Positions 32,941-39,727 of a stretch of DNA of 64,000 nucleotides are shown here, piece by piece; the stretch's first letter is position 1; every line of letters begins with the position of its first letter. The position numbers and the translations under genes were made by a program. A model generated the notes under the pieces. That model was not told where the DNA came from. It saw only the letters and a list, made by a program, of their open reading frames with translations, and did not search any database. The stretch is from Paludibacteraceae bacterium (GTDB lineage: Bacteria; Bacteroidota; Bacteroidia; Bacteroidales; Paludibacteraceae), in contig JAFPZY010000042.1 in NCBI GenBank assembly GCA_017417025.1, positions 29,925-93,924 on the forward strand, in the 5' to 3' direction.

Positions 32941-35213
32941 AAAGTTATAAAGAATGGAGTTTCAAGGGCAAGTTCGCCCTGTGGTTCTGGGTGCTGTTTG
33001 TTGCCGGAACATTGTCAGTGTGGTTGCTATTCGTGCTGATATCCAACGGGAAAATAGGCTATCTGCCCCCATTGGACGAGCTCCAGAACCCGCAGAACCG
33101 GTTTGCGAGCGAGGTATTCAGCTCGGACATGCAGTCGTTAGGCCGCTACTACCGCTATGAGAACCGCGTGAGTGCACAGTACACGGATATATCACCGTGG
33201 GTGAAAAAGGCACTGCTTGCGACGGAAGATGCACGTTTTGAGCAACATACTGGCGTGGACTTCAAGTCGCTGTTCCGCGCACTGCTGACCTTGGGCCAGG
33301 CCGGCGGCGGCTCGACACTGACACAGCAGCTGGCCAAACAGATATGGTCGCCCCGCGCAGGGAGCAGATTAGAGCGCGTGACCCAGAAAGCCAACGAATG
33401 GGTGATAGCGACACAACTGGAGAAGCTGTACTCGAAAGAGGAGATAATGACGATGTACCTGAACCAGTTTGATTTCCTGTACAATGCAGTGGGAATACGG
33501 ACAGCAGCCAACGTGTATTTCTCCACCACTCCGGACAAGCTGACCGCGGAACAGGCCGCGACCTTAGTAGGCATGTGCAAAAACCCGTCGCTCTACAACC
33601 CCATCCGCCGTCCGGAACGCGCGACCAACCGGCGCAACACGGTGCTGAACCAGATGTGCAAGTACGACTACATAACAGAAACCGAATGCGACTCGCTGAA
33701 GGCCCTGCCGCTTGTGACGAAGTTCAGGTCGGTGGACCACAAGAAAGGCCAGGCCCCCTACTTCCGCGAGTTCCTGAGACAGGTGCTGACCGCCAAAGAA
33801 CCGAAAGAGAGCCAGTATCCGGAATGGAACAAACAGCAGTACACGATAGACAAAAAACAATGGGACGAGAACCCGCTGTACGGTTTCTGCAACAAGAACA
33901 AGAAGCCCGACGGCACCCACTATGACCTGTATCAGGACGGACTGCGCATATACACCACCATAGACTCGCGCATGCAAGGATACGCGGAAGAAGCCGTGCA
34001 CGAACACATAACAGACCTGCAAAAACGCTTCTTCAAGGAGAAAAAGAAGAAGAGTTACGCCCCCTTCGCCCGCAACCTGAGCCAGGAGGAGATAGACGGG
34101 ATAATGACACGCTCGATGAGGCAGACCGACCGCTACCGCAACATGAAAAAAGAAGGACACAGCGAGGCGGAGATAAAAAAGGCATTCAACACGCCGGTGG
34201 AGATGGAGGTGTTCTCATACGACGGCCCGATAGACACGATGATGTCGCCGTTAGACTCAATAAGGTGGAACAAATACTTCCTGCGTTGCGGTTTCCTGTC
34301 GATGAATCCGCAGAACGGTCATGTGAAAGCCTACGTAGGCGGGCCAAACTTCGCCCATTTCCAATATGACATGGCCACGATGGGCCGGCGGCAGGTAGGC
34401 TCGACCGTGAAGCCCTACCTCTACACCCTTGCCATGGACGAGGGGATGTGGCCCTGCGACAAGACAGTGAACGACGCAGTGACGCTGATAGACGGCAACG
34501 GGAATCCGTGGACCCCGCACGACGACCACACGAAGAACAGAGGCGACTCGGTGACACTGCAATGGGGTCTGCAACAGTCGAGCAACTGGATATCCGCCTA
34601 CCTGATGTCGCTGTTCACGCCCGAACAGTTAGTGAGGCTGATGCAGTCATTCGGCATACAGGGGCAGCTTGACCCCGTGGTGAGCATCTGCTTAGGGCCC
34701 TGCGAAGTGAGCGTCCAGGAAATGGTGGACGCATACACAGCCTTTCCATGCAAGGGCATAAGGACGGAGCCGATGTATGTGACACGTATAGAGGACAATA
34801 CGGGTAACGTGCTGGCAAGTTTCACCCCCAAGTCGCACGAGATAATAAGCGAGTTGACCTCGTACAAGATGATAACGATGCTTCGCGCCGTGGTGGACCA
34901 CGGCACCGGCGTGCGCCTGCGTTTCAGGTACAACATTCAGGCTCCGATGGGCGGAAAGACAGGGACAACACAGAACAACAGCGACGGCTGGTTCGTAGGT
35001 TTCACTCCTTCGCTTGTGAGCGGCTGCTGGGTAGGCGGTGAAGACCGAGGCATACACTTTGACAGCATGGCTGACGGCCAGGGAGCAAGCATGGCACTGC
35101 CCATCTTTGCGCTGTACATGCAGAAAATATACGCCGACACGGAACTCGGCTACTCACCGACGGAGCAGTTTGACATACCAGACTGGTTCGACCCCACGGC
35201 CGGCTGCAAATGA
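32937..35213 (+). CDS. Class A penicillin-binding protein (PBP1A-like)
   Basis: The 758-residue inner-membrane enzyme polymerises and cross-links peptidoglycan. A short cytoplasmic tail and one transmembrane helix (about 15-38, LWFWVLFVAGTLSVWLLFVL) precede the glycosyltransferase domain (LLATEDARFEQHTGVDF with the catalytic Glu, then GGGSTLTQQLAKQ). The transpeptidase domain has SxxK as STVK (Ser489), SSN in LQQSSNWIS and KTG in GGKTGTTQNN. Start 32937 overlaps the hemW stop (ATGA); an upstream extension of the same frame lies inside hemW. rlmN begins 1 nt after the stop. Confidence 0.95.
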   Translation: MKSYKEWSFKGKFALWFWVLFVAGTLSVWLLFVLISNGKIGYLPPLDELQNPQNRFASEVFSSDMQSLGRYYRYENRVSAQYTDISPWVKKALLATEDARFEQHTGVDFKSLFRALLTLGQAGGGSTLTQQLAKQIWSPRAGSRLERVTQKANEWVIATQLEKLYSKEEIMTMYLNQFDFLYNAVGIRTAANVYFSTTPDKLTAEQAATLVGMCKNPSLYNPIRRPERATNRRNTVLNQMCKYDYITETECDSLKALPLVTKFRSVDHKKGQAPYFREFLRQVLTAKEPKESQYPEWNKQQYTIDKKQWDENPLYGFCNKNKKPDGTHYDLYQDGLRIYTTIDSRMQGYAEEAVHEHITDLQKRFFKEKKKKSYAPFARNLSQEEIDGIMTRSMRQTDRYRNMKKEGHSEAEIKKAFNTPVEMEVFSYDGPIDTMMSPLDSIRWNKYFLRCGFLSMNPQNGHVKAYVGGPNFAHFQYDMATMGRRQVGSTVKPYLYTLAMDEGMWPCDKTVNDAVTLIDGNGNPWTPHDDHTKNRGDSVTLQWGLQQSSNWISAYLMSLFTPEQLVRLMQSFGIQGQLDPVVSICLGPCEVSVQEMVDAYTAFPCKGIRTEPMYVTRIEDNTGNVLASFTPKSHEIISELTSYKMITMLRAVVDHGTGVRLRFRYNIQAPMGGKTGTTQNNSDGWFVGFTPSLVSGCWVGGEDRGIHFDSMADGQGASMALPIFALYMQKIYADTELGYSPTEQFDIPDWFDPTAGCK

Positions 35214-35214
35214 G

Positions 35215-36246
35215 ATGGAAGCACTATTAGGCAAGACACCGGACGAACTGCAGGCAGCGGCAACCGCCGCCGGCCTGCCGCGGTTTGTAGGCAAGCAGAT
35301 AGCGGACTGGCTTTATGCGAAGCGTGTGCGGTCGTTTGAGGAGATGACGAACATTTCGCTTCGCGGTCGCGAGACGCTTGCGAAGATGTATGTTGTCGGG
35401 CGGCACAAGCCTGTAGCGCAGGCCGTGTCGGAGGACGGGACGGTGAAATACCTGTTTGAAGCAGGAAAAGGACAGTATGTGGAGGCAGTATATCTGCCCG
35501 AAGACGAGCGCGCCACGGCATGCGTGAGCACACAGGCCGGCTGCAAGATGGGGTGCAGATTCTGCATGACAGGGACACTCGGATTTCATGCACAACTGAC
35601 GGCGGCAGAGATACTGAACCAGATATTCGAGATCAACGCACTGCACGGAGGCAAACTGACGAACATAGTCTATATGGGCGAAGGGGAGCCGATGGACAAT
35701 ATAGAAGAAGTGCTAAAGTCGCTGCAGGTGATGACCGCCGATTGGGGCTGCGCATGGTCGCCCAAGAGACTGACAGTGAGCACAGTGGGGTTCATACCCG
35801 GGATGCGCCGTTTTTTAGAGGAAAGCGACTGCCATTTGGCCATATCGCTGCACAACCCGTTCCACGAAGAGCGCCAGGAGATAATGCCCGCAGAGAAAGC
35901 CTACCCCATCGCCGATGTGCTGGAACTGGTCAGGCAGTACGATTTCAGCCGGCAGCGGCGTGTGAGCTTCGAGTACATTTGTTTCGGTGGGCTGAACGAC
36001 ACTCCGCGCCATGCTCGCGAGCTGGTGCGCATACTGCACGGCATACCGTGCCGCGTCAATCTGATACGCTTCCACGCCTCGCCGGATGCAGACGGGAGAC
36101 AGTTTCCGCCGTCGGACGAGCAGCAGATGGTGTGGCTGCGGGACTACCTGAGCGCGCACGGCATAACCGCCACCATAAGACGGAGCCGAGGCGAGGACAT
36201 ACTGGCAGCGTGCGGCATGCTGGTGAACGCGCTGCAGAAAAAATGA
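35215..36246 (+). CDS. rlmN: Dual-specificity 23S rRNA/tRNA methyltransferase RlmN
   Basis: The 343-residue radical SAM enzyme methylates C2 of A2503 in 23S rRNA and A37 in some tRNAs. The cluster motif is GCKMGCRFC (Cys110, Cys114, Cys117), preceded by ACVSTQ; the methyl-carrying C-terminal cysteine is Cys333 in ILAACGMLV. MGEGEPMDN and YEYICFGGLND-like (EYICFGGLNDTP) blocks are also typical. It starts one base after the PBP stop, so hemW, the PBP gene and rlmN form one operon. Confidence 0.95.
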   Translation: MEALLGKTPDELQAAATAAGLPRFVGKQIADWLYAKRVRSFEEMTNISLRGRETLAKMYVVGRHKPVAQAVSEDGTVKYLFEAGKGQYVEAVYLPEDERATACVSTQAGCKMGCRFCMTGTLGFHAQLTAAEILNQIFEINALHGGKLTNIVYMGEGEPMDNIEEVLKSLQVMTADWGCAWSPKRLTVSTVGFIPGMRRFLEESDCHLAISLHNPFHEERQEIMPAEKAYPIADVLELVRQYDFSRQRRVSFEYICFGGLNDTPRHARELVRILHGIPCRVNLIRFHASPDADGRQFPPSDEQQMVWLRDYLSAHGITATIRRSRGEDILAACGMLVNALQKK

Positions 36247-36254
36247 GAATGAAT

Positions 36255-36286
36255 ATTGCCGATTTCAGGAGAAAGCTGTATCTTTG
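36255..36286 (+). promoter_or_regulatory. Promoter of ispG
   Basis: ATTG (36255-36258, one base off) and TATCTTTG (36279-36286) are 20 nt apart. This places the ispG start at ATG 36308 rather than at the TTG at 36284 inside the box. Confidence 0.65.
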
Positions 36287-36307
36287 CAGAGGATAAGAGG
36301 AAAAAAC

Positions 36308-37711
36308 ATGAATATACTACTAAAATATCAACGGAGGAAGACGACAGTCACATACGCAGGGGGCCTCGCAATAGGCGGAGACAACCCCGTGCGGCTGCAA
36401 ACAATGGCTAACGTCAGCACCAACGACATAGAGGCATCCGTGGCACAAGCCCGGCGGTGCATTGAGGCCGGTGCGGAGTTAGTGAGGTTCACCACACAAG
36501 GAATCCGCGAAGTGGAGTCCTTGAAAACGATTCACAGGCTGTTGCAGGATTGTGAAGAAGGAGGGCAACATGGAGTTGGAGGAAAGCAGAGGCTTGTGCA
36601 TGTGCCGCTGGTGGCAGACATACATTTCCGCTCGGATGTGGCAGACGAGGCGGCAAAGACCGTAGAGAAAGTGCGCATCAACCCCGGCAACTACGCAAAC
36701 GACCCCGAGCAGACAAAAGCGCGTTTCGTGCATCTGTTAGACATTTGCAAGGCACACAAGACAGCACTGCGCATAGGCGTGAACCATGGGAGTCTGTCGC
36801 AGCGCATAATGGAGAAATACGGGGATACGCCGGAAGGCATGGTGGAAAGCTGCATGGAGTTTCTTCGCATAGCCACGGAGCAGAAATTTGAAGATATAGT
36901 GTTGAGTATCAAGGCATCGAACACACGAGTGATGGTGGAGACGGTGCGACTGCTTGTGAAGACTATGGACGCCGAGGACATGCATTTTCCACTTCATCTC
37001 GGTGTGACCGAAGCCGGCGAAGGTGAAGACGGCCGCATAAAGTCGGCGGTGGGTATAGGCGCACTGTTGGCGGACGGCATAGGCGACACCATAAGAGTGA
37101 GCCTAAGCGAAGAGCCGGAGAACGAGATTCCAGTGGCACAAGACTTGGTGGCATATTTCGCAGACAAAGACTCGCCCCGCTACGACGGTTCCATCCGCGT
37201 CGAAGTACAAGAGGACACAGGCGGCAATGCGGAAATCAGATATTACTCGTTTGAGGACAACTGGGAACAGTTCTGCCTGCAAGCCGCCGCCGAATGCGGA
37301 CGACTCTTGTGGGAATATAAAGCGACCGAACTGTCGCTCGCAAACACCCACTTTCCGGAGGACAAGCTGAAATTCCTGAGCAAGGACATTATGCAAGCCG
37401 CGCGCGTGCGTATATATAAAACGGAATATATCTCCTGTCCGGGTTGCGGAAGAACGATGTTTGACCTCCAGAAGACCATTGCCGAGGTCAAGAAAGCCAC
37501 GGCTCACCTGAAGGGCTTGAAGATAGCAGTTATGGGCTGTATTGTGAACGGTCCGGGCGAGATGGCGGATGCCGACTACGGCTATGTGGGAGCAGGAAGA
37601 GACCGTATCTCCCTCTATCGCGGCAAGGAGTGCGTACTCAAAAACATTCCGCAAGAAGAAGCCGTTGCACAGCTTCTCAGCATCATCAAGAGCGACAATA
37701 GCACTCAATAA
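36308..37711 (+). CDS. ispG: 4-hydroxy-3-methylbut-2-enyl-diphosphate synthase, intermediate length
   Basis: The 467-residue enzyme makes HMBPP in the MEP isoprenoid pathway. The TIM-barrel part has VRLQTMANVSTNDIEAS, RINPGNYA and RIGVNHGSLS; the Fe-S part has YISCPGCGRTMFDL (Cys377, Cys380) and GCIVNGPGEMADADYGYVG (Cys411). Between them (about 285-370) lies an extra segment of roughly 85 residues. Enterobacterial IspG (about 370) lacks it, and most Bacteroidales and plant enzymes have a far longer insert, so this is an intermediate form. It converges with the gene at 37715, 3 nt away. Confidence 0.94.
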   Translation: MNILLKYQRRKTTVTYAGGLAIGGDNPVRLQTMANVSTNDIEASVAQARRCIEAGAELVRFTTQGIREVESLKTIHRLLQDCEEGGQHGVGGKQRLVHVPLVADIHFRSDVADEAAKTVEKVRINPGNYANDPEQTKARFVHLLDICKAHKTALRIGVNHGSLSQRIMEKYGDTPEGMVESCMEFLRIATEQKFEDIVLSIKASNTRVMVETVRLLVKTMDAEDMHFPLHLGVTEAGEGEDGRIKSAVGIGALLADGIGDTIRVSLSEEPENEIPVAQDLVAYFADKDSPRYDGSIRVEVQEDTGGNAEIRYYSFEDNWEQFCLQAAAECGRLLWEYKATELSLANTHFPEDKLKFLSKDIMQAARVRIYKTEYISCPGCGRTMFDLQKTIAEVKKATAHLKGLKIAVMGCIVNGPGEMADADYGYVGAGRDRISLYRGKECVLKNIPQEEAVAQLLSIIKSDNSTQ

Positions 37712-37714
37712 CCA

Positions 37715-38254
37715 TTAGCTTCTGGCAACTAATGTCAGACCATTCCTGCCACCGATTGCGTATCCATCGTAATCGGCATCGCCGGTATGCAAGCGATCCA
37801 CTATCAAGACTTGGTCTTGTGCCATCACACGGCATGAGAAGGTATCTCCTATGTGCAACTTGCTATTAGTCACCTCCTCAACGCGCCACCTGTAGTCCCC
37901 CTGATAACTCAGCACACAAATACGGTTCGGCAGCCATGCAATACGCACGCGGTCGCCGACCTGACATTCGTCTGCATGGACAGCAGTCGTATGGATGAAA
38001 TCCGATTCTTCGTTAGCTTTCGCATAGAGTTCCAGCACGTGCACGGTGCTCTGGCGGATGGAGGAATAGCCCTTTTTGTAGCCCCATATACGGCTCAATG
38101 TGTCCGCACTGATGCGCTCGCCGGTAGTACGCAATACGGTGATACTCAACTCTCCAAAGTCGGCAGGGCCTGCCGGCGTGCGACCGAAACGTACTTCAAC
38201 CGCCTTTTTAAGCTGGCTGATAACGATACTATCTGTTTGATAAGAAGTCTCCAT
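37715..38254 (-). CDS. Uncharacterised 179-aa protein divergent from a Ser/Thr kinase
   Basis: No family is recognised. The N-terminal half is helical and resembles a small DNA-binding region (VISQLKKAVEVRFGRTPAGP, then ISADTLSRIWGYKKGY and IRQSTVHVLELYAK). The C-terminal half is beta-rich (VGDRVRIAWLPNRICVLSYQ, YRWRVEEVTNSKLHIGDTF), like an SH3 or ligand-binding barrel. There is no signal peptide. Its promoter interlocks with that of the kinase gene, which suggests joint control; a regulator role is inferred only. Confidence 0.7.
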   Translation of the reverse strand: METSYQTDSIVISQLKKAVEVRFGRTPAGPADFGELSITVLRTTGERISADTLSRIWGYKKGYSSIRQSTVHVLELYAKANEESDFIHTTAVHADECQVGDRVRIAWLPNRICVLSYQGDYRWRVEEVTNSKLHIGDTFSCRVMAQDQVLIVDRLHTGDADYDGYAIGGRNGLTLVARS

Positions 38255-38270
38255 AGTTTGAAAATTTGTG

Positions 38271-38302
38271 CAAAATTATAAAATCATTTGCATATACGCA
38301 AA
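38271..38302 (-). promoter_or_regulatory. Promoter of the 179-aa gene
   Basis: TTTG (38299-38302) and TAATTTTG (38271-38278) on the minus strand are 20 nt apart. It overlaps the opposite promoter at 38287-38318, so only one can be occupied at a time. Confidence 0.8.
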
Positions 38303-38318
38303 TTTATTTGTACTTTTG
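38287..38318 (+). promoter_or_regulatory. Promoter of the Ser/Thr kinase gene
   Basis: TTTG (38287-38290) and TACTTTTG (38311-38318) are 20 nt apart; the ATG is 9 nt downstream. Its spacer contains GCAAATTTATTTGT, the same palindromic core as the repeats at 933-999. Confidence 0.8.
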
Positions 38319-38326
38319 CAGCGTTA

Positions 38327-39526
38327 ATGGATACGAATTCCTTCACATCGGGTCCTGTTCGTCCACTTGGTTTGCAAGAATTTGGGGTAAATCGTTTGAC
38401 GGATTATGAGTTGCTGTCCGACTCCGGGCACAACTTGGTTTACCGTGCGCAGATGGGCGGCAAATGGGTGGTTTTGAAGGCAGCCAAACCTGATGAGGGT
38501 GAACGCACACTAAACTGCATCCTCTTGGAGCGTGAGTTCGAAATCATGAACCGCCTGGATTGCATTTATATGGTTCAGACGATTGCGTTGGTCGATGACC
38601 CGCAGCTGGGGCGTGCTATCCTCATGGAGTATGTGAACGGACGTCCATTGGACAAGTTTCTGGCAGAGAAACCGTCCTTAGCCGAACGCCGGCGCGTGGC
38701 TGATGAACTGATGGAGGCCTTGATTTTTCTGCATGAACGCCAAATAGTACACGGCGATCTGAAACCGAGCAATATTCTTATTACCGACTCCGGCAATCAT
38801 GTGCGGCTGATTGATTTCGGCTTTGCCGACAACGAGGCGTTCATTGCTAAAAACATCGGTACTTCGCCGTCGGTCAGCTTTCCGGAACAACTGCCGAACG
38901 ATGTACTGAAACCCGATAGGGACATCTATGCGCTCGGCAAAATGTTGGCGCTACTATTCCCGTCATTTCATCATTTCATCATTCCGTTAATTACCCGTCG
39001 GTACCACTCTGTGCGACATGTGCGCGCTGCTATACGACGGTTGAGACTCGTAAGATGGCTGCTGCCGCTCATTCTGCTTCTGACCATCTTAATTGCAGCA
39101 ACAATATACTATTTTCCTCAATGGATGCAAACGACGCTACCAGCTGAAACACAGACAGATACGGTTGTGGTAATACAAGCACCCCAGCCGGAGGTTGATT
39201 CTGTTTGGCTGAATCTGAAAAACAATGCCGAAAAGCGTTATGGCGTTTTGTATCGGGCATATGCAGACTCGCTCAAAAACATGCCGAGCAAGAACTTTAA
39301 TGATGCAATTAAGATGAACAACCGCTATGCTGCTAAAATGATTCAGACGAGGGACAAACTGGTCAGCGCGTATCCCCAATACGAGGAGCAACTCTTCAAC
39401 CAGCATCTCTTTGTTTATTGCCGTGACTTCAAGCGTTTGAGTGCCATTTCACAGGATTACCCGTATATCTCTGTTACACCCAAAGGCGACACAATATTCA
39501 TTCCCCGCAAATCCCTCCAGGAATAA
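38327..39526 (+). CDS. Hanks-type Ser/Thr protein kinase with one transmembrane helix
   Basis: The 399-residue protein has a compact kinase domain: ATP Lys51 in WVVLKAAK, catalytic loop HGDLKPSN (Asp144, with Gly in place of Arg in the HRD motif), DFG at 163-165 and Asp198 in KPDRDIYALGK. The Gly-rich loop is weak (SDSGHNLVYRA). A transmembrane helix follows (about 244-262, LLPLILLLTILIAATIYYF), then an extracytoplasmic helical domain of about 135 residues with a YDP-like tail (YISVTPKGDTIFIPRK). The layout suits a receptor kinase that senses envelope state; HGD kinases usually lack RD-type activation-loop control. Confidence 0.88.
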   Translation: MDTNSFTSGPVRPLGLQEFGVNRLTDYELLSDSGHNLVYRAQMGGKWVVLKAAKPDEGERTLNCILLEREFEIMNRLDCIYMVQTIALVDDPQLGRAILMEYVNGRPLDKFLAEKPSLAERRRVADELMEALIFLHERQIVHGDLKPSNILITDSGNHVRLIDFGFADNEAFIAKNIGTSPSVSFPEQLPNDVLKPDRDIYALGKMLALLFPSFHHFIIPLITRRYHSVRHVRAAIRRLRLVRWLLPLILLLTILIAATIYYFPQWMQTTLPAETQTDTVVVIQAPQPEVDSVWLNLKNNAEKRYGVLYRAYADSLKNMPSKNFNDAIKMNNRYAAKMIQTRDKLVSAYPQYEEQLFNQHLFVYCRDFKRLSAISQDYPYISVTPKGDTIFIPRKSLQE

Positions 39527-39565
39527 CTTTCCTCCTCCTCGTTTTTTACTTACAACAATTAATTT

Positions 39566-39710
39566 AGGGCTAATTAGGGCGTAAAGGGGCAAACCTTTGC
39601 GCCTTTCGTTTTTTGGTTATACCTTTGCACTGCAATTCGGAGCGAACCAGATAATGCTAACATCTGAAATATAACGGAAGATGCCGAAAATCCCAAACAG
39701 AGTAGGCAAA
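39566..39710 (+). repeat. Promoter-leader cassette, copy 1
   Basis: About 140 bp that recur nearly unchanged at 42628-42775. In order: ttagggctaatta, an imperfect 10-bp inverted repeat (39578-39587 with cctttgcgcc at 39594-39603) over the -33 box, a promoter (39596-39627), and a conserved leader with gcactgcaattcggagcg, accagataatgctaacatct, aaatataacggaagatgccg and agagtaggca. Confidence 0.9.
39596..39627 (+). promoter_or_regulatory. Promoter of the B-repeat surface protein gene
   Basis: TTTG (39596-39599) and TACCTTTG (39620-39627) are 20 nt apart. The -33 box lies inside the right arm of the inverted repeat. Confidence 0.85.
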
Positions 39711-39727
39711 ACAAAAAAATTATTATT

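Noticed and set aside
35038-35214. N-terminal extension of the RlmN frame
   Set aside because: It overlaps the PBP C-terminus; ATG 35215 gives the usual RlmN length.
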